From: CAWJLS01 sp963843755
GTDB lineage: Bacteria; Acidobacteriota; Thermoanaerobaculia; Multivoradales; DATKCC01
Length of the DNA stretch: 64,000 bases
Direction: 5' to 3'
Assembly (NCBI GenBank): GCA_963843755.1
Contig: CAWJLS010000004.1
Span: forward strand, 310,001-374,000
Shown here: positions 51,357-59,918 of the stretch, one piece after another
How the letters are laid out: the number at the start of each line of letters is the position of its first letter
Numbering within the stretch: position 1 is the stretch's first letter
Program-made: the position numbers and the translations under genes
The notes under the pieces: generated by a model
What the model was told of the DNA's origin: nothing
Database searches by the model: none
What the model saw: the letters and a program-made list of their open reading frames with translations, nothing else

Positions 51357-52589
51357 TCAGCTCACTTTGATGTGGGCGAAGCGGCGCTTGCCGACCTTCA
51401 GGAGGTAGGGCTCGTCGCGGGGGGGGAGCTCGGCGAACGGGTCCTCGACGCGGTCGCCGTCGACCGAGACCGCGCCCTGCTGCACCAGCCGGCGGGCCTC
51501 GCTGTTGCTCGACGCCATCTCGGCACCGGCGAGCAGCTTGAAGAGCGCCGTTCCGGCGTCCGCCGTGTGCTCGGGCACGTCGTCCGGCACGCCGCCCTGG
51601 GCGAAGACCTGCTCGAACTCCTCTTCCGCCGCGCGGGCCGCGTCCGCGTCGTGGAACTGCTCGACCAGGAAGCGGGCGAGCTCCTGCTTGACCGCCTTCG
51701 GGTGGAGCGAGCCGTCCGCCACCCGGCGCTTGCGCTCCTCGAGGGTCGCCTCGGGCAGGTCGGTGAGCAGCAGGATCCAGTCCCACATCAGCTCGTCCGG
51801 GATCGACATGGTCTTGCCGTAGATCTCGCCCGGCGCCTCCTCGATGCCGATGGCGTTGCCCAGGCTCTTCGACATCTTCTCGACGCCGTCGGTGCCGACG
51901 AGCAGCGGCACGGTCAGCACGACCTGGGGCTCCAGATCCTCTTCCTTCATCAGGTCTCGGCCGACCAGGAGGTTGAAGATCTGGTCGTGGCCGCCGAGCT
52001 CCACGTCCGCCTTCATGGCGACGGAGTCGTAGCCCTGGACCAGCGGGTAGAGCAGCTCGTGGAGCGAGATCGGCTGGTTGGTGGCCCAGCGCTTGCGGAA
52101 GTCGTCCCGCTCCATGATCCGCGCGAGCGTGTAGCGGCCGGCCAGGCGGATCATCCCCTCGGAGCCGAGCTCAGAGAGCCAGCGGCTGTTGTAATCGATC
52201 ACCGTCCGGTCGCGGTCGAGGATCTTGAACACCTGCTCCTGGTAGGTGGCGGCGTTGGCCTCGACCTGGTCGCGGGTGAGCTGGGGGCGGGTCGCCTTGC
52301 GGCCCGACGGGTCGCCGATCATGGCGGTGAAGTCGCCGACCAGGAAGACCACCCGGTGGCCCAGATCCTGGAAGTGCTTCATCTTGCGGATCAGCACCGT
52401 GTGCCCCAGGTGCAGATCGGGCGAGGAGGGGTCGAAGCCGGTCTTGACGGTGAGCGGTTGGCCGCTCTTGCTGGCGCGCTCGAGCTTGGCGCGGAGCAGG
52501 CTCTCGTCGACCAGGTCGACGGCTCCGCGCTGGAGCAGGGCCATCTGCTCGCCGACCGGCGGGAAGTCGTGCTGAGGCTCTTCAGGCAT
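51357..52589 (-). CDS. tyrS: Tyrosyl-tRNA synthetase
   Basis: This class I synthetase of 410 residues charges tRNA-Tyr. The HIGH motif is HLGH in PSSPDLHLGHTVLI near residue 58, and the KMSKS motif is intact in GTDGVEKMSKSLGNAIG near 230. The tyrosine pocket has YPLVQGYDSVAMKADVELGGHDQ. The C-terminal S4 domain (EARRLVQQGAVSVDGDRVED) binds RNA. This is the longer TyrS/TyrZ-type subgroup with HLGH. TATCTT stands 9 bases before the ATG. It ends the leftward block that includes dapF and hslVU. Confidence 0.97.
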   Translation of the reverse strand: MPEEPQHDFPPVGEQMALLQRGAVDLVDESLLRAKLERASKSGQPLTVKTGFDPSSPDLHLGHTVLIRKMKHFQDLGHRVVFLVGDFTAMIGDPSGRKATRPQLTRDQVEANAATYQEQVFKILDRDRTVIDYNSRWLSELGSEGMIRLAGRYTLARIMERDDFRKRWATNQPISLHELLYPLVQGYDSVAMKADVELGGHDQIFNLLVGRDLMKEEDLEPQVVLTVPLLVGTDGVEKMSKSLGNAIGIEEAPGEIYGKTMSIPDELMWDWILLLTDLPEATLEERKRRVADGSLHPKAVKQELARFLVEQFHDADAARAAEEEFEQVFAQGGVPDDVPEHTADAGTALFKLLAGAEMASSNSEARRLVQQGAVSVDGDRVEDPFAELPPRDEPYLLKVGKRRFAHIKVS

Positions 52590-52598
52590 GGGCCATGG

Positions 52599-52604
52599 AA
52601 GATA
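52599..52604 (-). promoter_or_regulatory. -10-like TATCTT before tyrS
   Basis: TATCTT on the minus strand is followed by 9 bases and the tyrS ATG. No Shine-Dalgarno sequence is seen. The spacing is the same as for yqgE, hslV and the 71-aa gene. Confidence 0.35.
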
Positions 52605-52687
52605 CCAGCCTTGCCGACCGCGGCGCCATCTTCCGGCCGCCCACCCAGGGGAACTTCTCTCTCAGCAAATCGGGTGGAGGCGTCCCC

Positions 52688-53473
52688 TTACCAGGAGATG
52701 TAATCCAGGCCCGGGCGCAGCGTCGGCGGTGGCGGCTCGGTGCCGAGGACCGGGTGGCTGAAGTGGAGGCCGACCCAGGCGGTGAACACCGAGGTGAACA
52801 TCTCGAAGCGCGCCCGGGAGCCGGCGACCAGCCCGCGCTTCCTCTCCTTGACCAGGTGCTTCAGGTCGTAGAGGACGGTCGTGGTCAGGTGCAGACCCTG
52901 GCGCCGGCACGAGTAGTTGAGCGCCGTTTCGGCGGCGAACCCGCCGAGGGTCTCCTCCGGCAGGGCCTCGAACACCTTGCGCTCGAGGCACCGGATGCCC
53001 GAGAGCAGGGGACCGAAGCGGGAGTGGAAGGCGTCGAGCAGCCAGCCGCGGTGGCGGATGCCGACGTTCATGGAGGCGCCGCCGGAGACCACCGGGTCGA
53101 TGAGCTGGTAGAGCAGGTAGCCGGAGAGGTTCATGATGTCGCCGTCGACGAACACCAGCACCGGCGCCGTGGTGTTGGCCACGCCGGTGGCCATGGCGGT
53201 CCCTTTGCCGTGGTTGCGCCGCAGGTGGAGCGTGCGCACGCCCATGGCGCGGGCGATCTTCACGGTGTCGTCGGTCGAGCCGTCGGAGACGACCACGATC
53301 TCGTCGACCAGCGGTGTCTCTTTGAGCACCTTGAGGACATCCGCCAAGGTCGCTTGCTCGTTGTAGGCGGGGACGACGGCGGCCACGCGGGCGGGGCGGC
53401 AGCTCGCGGCGGGCTCCGGCTCTGGGGTGGCGGGCAGCGCCTGGGGCGGCTCCGGGATGGCGGTCTGGTTCAC
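52688..53473 (-). CDS. Family 2 glycosyltransferase
   Basis: The 261-residue protein starts at a GTG at 53473 with GGAG 7 bases upstream; the frame is open to 54232, but there it is only a shadow of dapF. GT-A fold motifs are VVPAYNEQATLADVLKVL, VVSDGSTDDTVKIA, NHGKGTAMATGV and FVDGDIMNL, a variant of the DxD motif. It has an extended C-terminal region after GFAAETALNYSCRRQG. Processive or polysaccharide-type enzymes such as glucosyl-3-phosphoglycerate synthase have this layout. Donor and acceptor are unknown. It is between dapF and tyrS; gaps are 134 and 98 bases. Confidence 0.88.
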   Translation of the reverse strand: MNQTAIPEPPQALPATPEPEPAASCRPARVAAVVPAYNEQATLADVLKVLKETPLVDEIVVVSDGSTDDTVKIARAMGVRTLHLRRNHGKGTAMATGVANTTAPVLVFVDGDIMNLSGYLLYQLIDPVVSGGASMNVGIRHRGWLLDAFHSRFGPLLSGIRCLERKVFEALPEETLGGFAAETALNYSCRRQGLHLTTTVLYDLKHLVKERKRGLVAGSRARFEMFTSVFTAWVGLHFSHPVLGTEPPPPTLRPGLDYISW

Positions 53474-53607
53474 GTCGTGGCTCCCTGGTCGGGGCTGCTC
53501 TGGAGGTTCGAATCGCTCGGGATCCACCGCGCCTCCGGTCGGTGCGGGATGGCCTCCGCGGCCGATCCGGAGGACGGATCGCCCTGAATGGGGAAGCAAG
53601 ATCCGTG

Positions 53608-54456
53608 CTATTCCCAGGCGGGGGGCGCGGGGAGGTTCCCGGCGGACGGCAGCAGCTCGCCGCGGGCCACCAGGCGCGCGTCCCCGGAGAGCTCCAGGCG
53701 GTCGGCGCGGGGTGAGCGATCGACGCGGAGCTCGAAGCCGCCGCGGGTCAGGGCGGCCACCGGCGGGTCGAGCGTCCCGGCGGCTCGGCCGGCGGCGACG
53801 GCCGCCAGGACGCCGGTGCCGCAGGCCAGGGTTTCGCCCTCGACGCCGCGCTCGTAGCTCCGGATGGCGATCCGGTGCCGGTCGACGACCTGCACGAAGT
53901 CGACGTTGGCGCCGGCGGGCCCGAGGTCGGGGTGGTGGCGGAGGGTGGGTCCCAGGGTCGCCACCGGCGCCCGGCCCAGGTCGTCCTCCGGCCGGAACAG
54001 GACGAAATGGGGTACGCCGGAGTCCACCCGGAACCCGGCATGGACCGCGCCGTCCACGGCGAGGGACAAGGGCTCGACCGCGGTGGGCGCCGGCAGCTCG
54101 AGGGCGACGTCGTCGGGCGGCGCGCGGCGGGCGGGGATCGCCCCGGCGTCGGTCAGCACGGTCAGGGTGTCGCCCCGGGCCCAGCCGAGCTCCCAGGCGA
54201 GGCGGGCGGCGCAGCGGGTGCCGTTGATGCACAGGTCGGCGCGGTTGCCGTCGGCGTTGAAGTGGACCATGCGGACGGCGGCGCCGCGATCACCCGGCGC
54301 GGGGGAGAGCAGGAACAGCCCGTCGGCGCCCAGGGAGAGCCGGCGAGTGCACCAGGCGCGGACGACCTCCGGCGAGAGGTCGAACCCGGCGGGCAGCGGC
54401 TCCGGGAGGGCGATGAAGTCGTTGCCCGCCCCGGAGACCTTGTAGAAGGAGGCCAT
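53608..54456 (-). CDS. dapF: Diaminopimelate epimerase
   Basis: DapF converts LL- to meso-diaminopimelate for lysine and peptidoglycan synthesis. The 282 residues start KVSGAGNDFIALPEP. The first catalytic Cys is in ADLCINGTRCAARL (normally CGNG, here CING), and the second is in LACGTGVLAAV. The substrate-binding block GVPHFVLF and ANVDFVQVV are conserved. The change of G to I beside the first catalytic Cys is unusual but lies outside the cysteine. It follows the FN3 lipoprotein gene by 24 bases. Confidence 0.95.
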   Translation of the reverse strand: MASFYKVSGAGNDFIALPEPLPAGFDLSPEVVRAWCTRRLSLGADGLFLLSPAPGDRGAAVRMVHFNADGNRADLCINGTRCAARLAWELGWARGDTLTVLTDAGAIPARRAPPDDVALELPAPTAVEPLSLAVDGAVHAGFRVDSGVPHFVLFRPEDDLGRAPVATLGPTLRHHPDLGPAGANVDFVQVVDRHRIAIRSYERGVEGETLACGTGVLAAVAAGRAAGTLDPPVAALTRGGFELRVDRSPRADRLELSGDARLVARGELLPSAGNLPAPPAWE

Positions 54457-54480
54457 CCGCCGCTCCCGCCGCGCGGGCTC

Positions 54481-55998
54481 CTAGCGGACCCGCGCCGTCA
54501 CCTGGTCCGACGGGTCGCTCTCGTTGCCGTCGCGGTCGACGGCGCTCACCCGGTAGGTGTACGAGGCGCCGGCGGTGACGTCGTGGTCGATCACGGCCGT
54601 GTCGGTGACCAGCGCGTCGGTGATGCGCTGGAACTCCTGGCTCGCCGGGCTGCGCCGATAGACCCGGTAGCCCGCCAGGTCCTTGTCGGCGACCGGGCGC
54701 CAGACGACGCGCACCTGGACGGCGCCCGCGTGGGCTTCGGCACCGCCCTCTCCCTCCTGGACCAGCGCGACCACGCCGGTCGGCGCCGACGGGGCGAAGC
54801 GATCCTTGTAGTCGATCTCCACCTCTTCGCCGAGGCGGCTCTCGACCAGCACCGGCTGGCGCTGGGAGACGGCGGTCACCGCGTAGAGGTAGCGCTGGCC
54901 GAAGCGCGCGCCGTCGTCGACCACAGTGCGAGCCTTGCGGCCGACGGTCCGCACCGGGGCGCCGTACTCGCGCTCGGTCGCCAGCCGGCGGTAGATGTTG
55001 AAGCCGAGGAGGCCGCCGGAGCTTGCCGAGTCGTCATCCTCGGCGCTCGCCTCGTCACTCTCGCCAGCCTTCGGGGCCGCCATGGCGCTCGCATCGCCGT
55101 TCGCATCCGCGTCGGCCGCCGCCCCGCTCGCGGTCGTCGTGGTCATCCCGTCCGGGGCCGCGCTCGACCCCGTCGGCTGCCCTTCCGTCGCTGCCTCCGG
55201 CTCGCTCTGCGCGGCCTCCTCCTCCGTCTCCGGGTACTCCCAGCGCAGGCGCACGCCCCGGTCCTCGCCTTCGAGCTTCAGGCCGGTCGGTGCCTCCGGC
55301 GCCGGCGCGACGGCGAAGGTCACCAGGTTCGACAGCCCCGACTCCTCGCCGGTCGGCCCCTGGGACTTGACCGCCAGGGTGACCACCGGCGTAGGGCTGG
55401 TCGTGGACGGCGTGGGCGTCGCCGGCGCCTTCTCGGGCTCGGCCGGAGTGCCGGCCTCCGTCGTGGAGGTCTCGGACGTCGCGGTCGTCGCGGCCGTTGC
55501 GGCCATGGCCGCCGCTCCAGACGGTTCGGTGGGCCCGGACGGCATCGGCAGCTCGAGCTCGACGCGGTCGCCGCTGACCGCCGACTGCAGGTCCTTGCCG
55601 GAGAGCGTGCGCTCCGGCCGGGCGGTGGCGAGGAACTGGCGCACGTCGATCTGGGGCGGCGAGCCGTCGGTGGTCGCCGGGGCGTCCCAACGCAGGCTCC
55701 ACACCGTCACCTCGGTGACCGCGGAGAGCGGCGTCCCGGCCGCGGTGGTGCGCGGGAAGGGGAGCGAGAGCAGCAGGCGGTCGCCCCGCTGGATCGCCTG
55801 GAGATCCTTGGTCGCGGCCGGGATCTGGCGGATCGGCGGCAGCGGATCGCCCTTCTTGCCGCAGCCAACGACGGCGGTGCCGAGCGTCGCGGCGGCGACG
55901 ATCGCGAGCAGAGCGGTCGCGACCCCTCGCCCGGGCGTTCTGCCGGAGCGGGTCGCGCAGGAGAGAGTCCCTGCTGGGCGCGGAACAGGACGGTTCAT
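54481..55998 (-). CDS. Lipoprotein with LptM-like N-terminus and fibronectin type III domains
   Basis: The protein has 505 residues. The signal peptide ends in GTAVVGCGKKGDPLPPIRQ: the text CGKKGDPLPP is that of the small LptM/YifL lipoproteins, which in many proteobacteria sit next to dapF, as this gene does. The rest is beta-rich with FN3 domains, clearest at about 405-505 (VRVVWRPVADKDLAGYRVYR, TYRVSAVDRDGNESDPSDQV), and an Ala/Glu-rich linker region. It is likely a periplasmic or outer-membrane lipoprotein. It lies 10 bases after hslU. Confidence 0.85.
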   Translation of the reverse strand: MNRPVPRPAGTLSCATRSGRTPGRGVATALLAIVAAATLGTAVVGCGKKGDPLPPIRQIPAATKDLQAIQRGDRLLLSLPFPRTTAAGTPLSAVTEVTVWSLRWDAPATTDGSPPQIDVRQFLATARPERTLSGKDLQSAVSGDRVELELPMPSGPTEPSGAAAMAATAATTATSETSTTEAGTPAEPEKAPATPTPSTTSPTPVVTLAVKSQGPTGEESGLSNLVTFAVAPAPEAPTGLKLEGEDRGVRLRWEYPETEEEAAQSEPEAATEGQPTGSSAAPDGMTTTTASGAAADADANGDASAMAAPKAGESDEASAEDDDSASSGGLLGFNIYRRLATEREYGAPVRTVGRKARTVVDDGARFGQRYLYAVTAVSQRQPVLVESRLGEEVEIDYKDRFAPSAPTGVVALVQEGEGGAEAHAGAVQVRVVWRPVADKDLAGYRVYRRSPASQEFQRITDALVTDTAVIDHDVTAGASYTYRVSAVDRDGNESDPSDQVTARVR

Positions 55999-56007
55999 GG
56001 CGGCTCC

Positions 56008-57411
56008 TTAGAGCACGTACCGGGACAGGTCGTGATCCTGAACGATATCCGACAGCGTATGGCGTACGGCGTCGCCGTCGATCGTAAGCTCGACGCCCTC
56101 CATGTCCGGCGCCTCGAACGACACCTCGTCGAGCAGCCGCTCCATCAGGGTCGCCAGCCGGCGGGCTCCGATGTTCTCGGTGTGGGCGTTGACCTCCACC
56201 GCCAGGCGGGCGATCTCGGCGACCGCGTCGTCGGTGAACTCGAGCTTCAGCCCTTCGGTCGACAGCAGCGCCGCGTACTGCTTGGTCAGCGCCGTCTCCG
56301 GCTCGGTCAAGATGCGGACGAAGTCGTCCTCCGACAGGGCGTTGAGCTCGACCCGGATCGGGAAGCGGCCCTGGAGCTCCGGGATCAGGTCCGACGGCTT
56401 CGAGACGTGGAACGCGCCGGCGGCGAAGAACAGGATGTGGTCGGTCTTGACCATCCCGTACTTGGTCGAGACGGTGGTGCCCTCGACGATCGGCAGCAGG
56501 TCGCGCTGGACCCCCTCGCGGGAGACGTCCGGTCCCCGTCCACCCTCACGCCCGGCCACCTTGTCGATCTCGTCGAGGAAGATGATGCCGCCCTGCTCGA
56601 CCCGCTGGCGGGCCTCGCGGGCCACTTGCTGGCGGTCGATCAGCTTCTCCGCCTCCTGCTGGGCGAGGATCTCCTTGGCGTCGATCACCTTGACCTTCCG
56701 CCGCTGGCGGCGGTTGAACATGCCCGGGAGCATGTCCTTCAGGTTGATGCCGACCTCCTCGACCCCCTGGGGCGTGAACATCTCGAGGCTGGGGAAGGAG
56801 CTCTCCTCGAGCTCGACCTCCACGGTCCGCTCGTCGAGGGCTCCGGAGCGCAGCTTCGCCCGGAACTTCTCACGCGTCTCGCGGAGCCCCTCGTGAGACT
56901 CCTCCTCGGCATCCTCGTCGTGGCGGTGGAGGCCGATCCCCGGCACCCGCGGCGCCGGCACCAGCAGCTCCAGCAGCCGGTCCTCGGCCCGGGCCCGGGC
57001 GGTCTCGACCACCGCCTCGCGCTTCTCCTCCTTGATCATGGAGAAGGCGATCTCGGTGATGTCGCGGATCATCGACTCGACGTCGCGGCCGACGTAGCCG
57101 ACCTCGGTGAACTTCGACGCCTCCACCTTGAGGAACGGCGCCCGGGCGAGGCGCGCCAGGCGGCGCGAGATCTCGGTCTTGCCGACCCCGGTGGGGCCGA
57201 TCATCAGGATGTTCTTGGGCGCGATCTCTTCGGCGATCTCGGGCGGCAGTTGCTGGCGGCGCCAGCGGTTGCGCAGGGCGATCGCCACGGCGCGCTTCGC
57301 CTTGCCCTGGCCGACCACGTACTTGTCGAGCTCGGCCACGATCTGGCGCGGCGCCATGTCTTCGAGGTGGAGCCCGGCGGGTGCGGGCTCGGCGGCAGGG
57401 AGGGAGGCCAT
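56008..57411 (-). CDS. hslU: HslU (ClpY) ATP-dependent unfoldase
   Basis: HslU forms the hexameric unfoldase of the HslUV protease. The 467-residue protein has the N-domain start (APRQIVAELDKYVVGQGKAK), Walker A GPTGVGKTEISRRLARL, then SKFTEVGYVGRDVESMIRD, and the intermediate domain (about 120-230). Walker B is GIIFLDEIDKVAG. The C-terminus LSRYVL is the HslV-docking tail. Size is normal. It starts 6 bases after hslV. Confidence 0.97.
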   Translation of the reverse strand: MASLPAAEPAPAGLHLEDMAPRQIVAELDKYVVGQGKAKRAVAIALRNRWRRQQLPPEIAEEIAPKNILMIGPTGVGKTEISRRLARLARAPFLKVEASKFTEVGYVGRDVESMIRDITEIAFSMIKEEKREAVVETARARAEDRLLELLVPAPRVPGIGLHRHDEDAEEESHEGLRETREKFRAKLRSGALDERTVEVELEESSFPSLEMFTPQGVEEVGINLKDMLPGMFNRRQRRKVKVIDAKEILAQQEAEKLIDRQQVAREARQRVEQGGIIFLDEIDKVAGREGGRGPDVSREGVQRDLLPIVEGTTVSTKYGMVKTDHILFFAAGAFHVSKPSDLIPELQGRFPIRVELNALSEDDFVRILTEPETALTKQYAALLSTEGLKLEFTDDAVAEIARLAVEVNAHTENIGARRLATLMERLLDEVSFEAPDMEGVELTIDGDAVRHTLSDIVQDHDLSRYVL

Positions 57412-57417
57412 CTGGGC

Positions 57418-57975
57418 TCAGAGCTCCTCGAGCGTCAGCTCGTGGTTGGTGAAGATACAGATCTCGGCGGCGATCTTCATCGACTCGCGCACCACCTCGC
57501 GCGCCGGCATATCGGTGTGGCGCAGCAGCGCCCGAGCCGCGGACAGGGCGAAGTTGGAGCCGGAGCCGATGGCGAGAGTGCCGCCGTCCTCCGGGTCGGG
57601 CTGGAGCAGCTCGCCGTTGCCGGCGACGAAGAACGACTTCTCGCGGTCGGCCACGAGCATCACCGCCTCGAGCTGGCGCATGGAGCGGTCGGTGCGCCAG
57701 TCCTTGGCCAGCTCGACCACGGCGCGTTCCAGGTTGCCGGAGTACTCCTCGAGCTTGGCCTCGAGGCGGGTGAAGAGCGTCAATCCGTCGGCGCCGCCGC
57801 CGGCGAAGCCGACCAGGACGTTACCGCGGGAGGTCCGGCGGACCTTCTTGGCCCGCGCCTTGATCACGGTGGATTGCTGAAGAGTCACCTGGCCGTCGGC
57901 GCCCATACAGACGGAATCGCCCTTGCGGACCAGGAGGACGGTGGTTGCGTGCATGCTGGGATTCATCGTCGTCAC
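57418..57975 (-). CDS. hslV: HslV (ClpQ) protease subunit
   Basis: HslV is the threonine peptidase of HslUV. In the 185-residue precursor the conserved core starts MHATTVLLVRKGDSVCMGADGQ; the first Thr of this ATT is the catalytic N-terminus after removal of the propeptide. VRRTSRGNVLVGFAGGGADG and AIGSGSNFALSAARALL are family blocks. The GTG at 57975 is preferred because TACAAT lies 9 bases upstream, giving an eleven-residue propeptide; ATGs at 57966 and 57954 are alternatives. In Bacillus CodW the same HATT position follows a short propeptide. Confidence 0.95.
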   Translation of the reverse strand: MTTMNPSMHATTVLLVRKGDSVCMGADGQVTLQQSTVIKARAKKVRRTSRGNVLVGFAGGGADGLTLFTRLEAKLEEYSGNLERAVVELAKDWRTDRSMRQLEAVMLVADREKSFFVAGNGELLQPDPEDGGTLAIGSGSNFALSAARALLRHTDMPAREVVRESMKIAAEICIFTNHELTLEEL

Positions 57976-57984
57976 GGGGGACGG

Positions 57985-57990
57985 ATTGTA
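57985..57990 (-). promoter_or_regulatory. -10 element TACAAT for a probably leaderless hslV mRNA
   Basis: TACAAT on the minus strand is followed by 9 bases and the GTG at 57975. No ribosome binding site is seen. It would drive hslV-hslU and possibly the FN3 lipoprotein and dapF. Confidence 0.45.
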
Positions 57991-58082
57991 CCAGGGGGGG
58001 AGGGCGTCTCGGTGGCGACCGCCGCCCCGCGGTGATACCTTCTCGCAAGCCCCGCGAACAGCACCGTCCGGACGCCGCGCCC

Positions 58083-58835
58083 ATGGTCACCGCCGAATCG
58101 AGCCAGCCTGCGACCCGCCCTGTGCGGGGTATCGCCCGGGACCGCGTTTTCTTCGGCTCGATGGCGGTGGCGATGGCGCTGACGGTGTTCGTCGGGTTCG
58201 CCCCCAGCTACTTCCTGCGCTTCGTGTTCCACGGCACCTCGCCCACGGGCACGAAGGTGATCTCGCCGCTGCTCCAGGTCCACGCCGCGGCGTTCACCGC
58301 CTGGGTCGTGCTGTTCGTGGTGCAGACGGCGTTGGTCGCCTCCCACCGGGTCCGGCTGCATCGCCGGCTCGGCATCGCGGGGGGCGTGCTGGCCGCCGTC
58401 ATGGTCTGCCTGGGGGTGGCGGCGGCGCTCGACGCGGTGCACCGGGGCGCCTTTCCCCAGGGGGTCGATCCGCGGGTCTTCCTGGTGGTGCCGCTCGGCA
58501 ACATGGCGACCTTCGGCGGGTTCGTCGCCGCCGCCCTGCTGCTCCGGCGGAAGAAGCAAGCCCACAAGCGGCTGATGGTGCTCGCCTACCTGGGCCTCCT
58601 GACGGCGGCCATGGCGCGCATCCCGGGCGTGCTGCCGCTGGGGCCGCCGGTGATGTTCGCCCTGGCGTTCCTGCCGTTCCTCGTGGCCGGCGTGGTCTAC
58701 GACTGGTGGACCCGCGGGAAGGTGCACCCGGCGTGGGTCTGGGGCGGCGCGGCCCTCCTCCTGTCCGTCCCGGCGCGCCTGGCGCTGTCGAAGACCGCCG
58801 CCTGGCTCGCCTTCGCCGACCTCATCACGCGCTGA
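58083..58835 (+). CDS. Multi-pass membrane protein of unknown function
   Basis: The protein has 250 residues and about seven hydrophobic segments. Conserved-looking polar positions are LQVHAAAFTAWVVLF, RLHRRLGIAGG and KKQAHKRLMVLAYLG; the histidines in or near membrane spans could be haem or metal ligands (inference). Start ATG at 58083. It stands alone on the plus strand, between hslV (divergent) and xerC (convergent, 46 bases apart). It interrupts an otherwise conserved gene order. I do not recognise a named family. Confidence 0.78.
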   Translation: MVTAESSQPATRPVRGIARDRVFFGSMAVAMALTVFVGFAPSYFLRFVFHGTSPTGTKVISPLLQVHAAAFTAWVVLFVVQTALVASHRVRLHRRLGIAGGVLAAVMVCLGVAAALDAVHRGAFPQGVDPRVFLVVPLGNMATFGGFVAAALLLRRKKQAHKRLMVLAYLGLLTAAMARIPGVLPLGPPVMFALAFLPFLVAGVVYDWWTRGKVHPAWVWGGAALLLSVPARLALSKTAAWLAFADLITR

Positions 58836-58881
58836 CACCGCCGCTGTCCAGGGCGGGTGGCGGCCGCCCGCTTGCCGCCCG

Positions 58882-59916
58882 CTAGCGATCCTTCGCCCGG
58901 GGGTGGGACTGCCGGTAGACGTTGAGCAGCCGGTCGACGTCCAGGTGGGTGTAGCGCTGGGTGGTGGAGAGCGAGCTGTGGCCGAGCAGCTCCTGGATCG
59001 AGCGCAGGTCGGCGCCGTTTTCGAGCAGGTGGGTGGCGAAGGTGTGGCGGAGGGTATGGGGGTGGACGCCGGCGGCGACGGCGGCGGTCTCGACGGCGCG
59101 ATCGACCACGCGGCGCACGGAGCGGTCGGTCAGGCGGCCGCCGCGATGGTTGAGGAAGACCGGCTCGTCCGCCGGGTCGGCGTCGTCGGCGCGGAGGCGG
59201 ACCTCGGTCCAGTCGGCCAGCCAACCGCGCAGGGCGGCCTCGGCCGGCCGGCCGAACGGAACCATGCGCTCCTTGCCCCCCTTGCCGACCACCCGCAGCA
59301 CCCGGGCCGAGAGGTCCAGGCTCGGCCAGTCGAGGGAGACCAGCTCGCCGACCCGCAGGCCGGTGGCGTAGAGCAGCTCGAGGATCGCCCGGTCGCGCCG
59401 GCCGAGCTCCGGGGCGGAGCGCTCCTCCCCGTCGGCCGCCCGGTCCGCCGCCTCGATGACGGTCTCGACCTCGCCCGGGCGCAGGTGGCGGGGGAGCGTC
59501 TTGGGCGTCTTCGGGGTCTTGATGCCGTGGGCCGGGTTGGCCGCCAGCGCGCCCTCCCGGACGGCGTAGCGCAGGAGGCCGCGGACGGCGGAGAGCGCCC
59601 GCCCCTGGCTGGTGCGTGAGAGCGGTCCGCCGCCGTGCCCAGGGCGGGAGAGGGAGGCGACGAACGAGCGCACCGCCAGGCGGTCGACGTCGGCGGGAGC
59701 GAGCGCCGCGGCGTCGCGGCCCAGGAAGTCGACCAGGAAGACCACCAGGCGCTCCAGGTCGCCGGCGTAGCCGCGGACCGTGTGGGGCGAGAGATTGCGC
59801 TCCTCGGCCAGGTGGCGGAGGTAGCGGTGGATCAGCGCTTCGAAGGGGCCGGGCGGGTCGGGCGGAGTGGCGCTCCGGGTGGCTGTGCCGGCGCGCTCCG
59901 GGGCGTCCGCGGCCAT
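58882..59916 (-). CDS. xerC: Tyrosine recombinase XerC
   Basis: The 344-residue site-specific recombinase resolves chromosome dimers at dif. The N-terminal SAM-like domain has LIHRYLRHLAEERNLSPHTV (about residue 30). Catalytic residues are visible: Arg in ATGLRVGELVSL, Lys in VGKGGKERMVPF, His-x2-Arg in PHTLRHTFATHLL, His in LGHSSLSTTQRYTH with the nucleophile Tyr following. The ATG at 59916 lies 2 bases after the trmFO stop. The sequence upstream in frame is only an antisense shadow. The gene order with trmFO and hslVU supports XerC rather than a phage integrase. Confidence 0.94.
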   Translation of the reverse strand: MAADAPERAGTATRSATPPDPPGPFEALIHRYLRHLAEERNLSPHTVRGYAGDLERLVVFLVDFLGRDAAALAPADVDRLAVRSFVASLSRPGHGGGPLSRTSQGRALSAVRGLLRYAVREGALAANPAHGIKTPKTPKTLPRHLRPGEVETVIEAADRAADGEERSAPELGRRDRAILELLYATGLRVGELVSLDWPSLDLSARVLRVVGKGGKERMVPFGRPAEAALRGWLADWTEVRLRADDADPADEPVFLNHRGGRLTDRSVRRVVDRAVETAAVAAGVHPHTLRHTFATHLLENGADLRSIQELLGHSSLSTTQRYTHLDVDRLLNVYRQSHPRAKDR

Positions 59917-59918
59917 GG

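Noticed and set aside
53500..53525. GGTTCGAATCG, resembling a tRNA T-loop
   Set aside because: The flanking five bases do not form a T-stem, and no acceptor or anticodon stem is found around it. It lies upstream of the glycosyltransferase start.
53875..58035. Plus-strand open frame of 1386 codons across dapF, FN3, hslU and hslV
   Set aside because: It is antisense to four recognisable genes and has a repetitive Arg/Gly/Asp/Val composition. Long antisense frames are expected in such GC-rich DNA.
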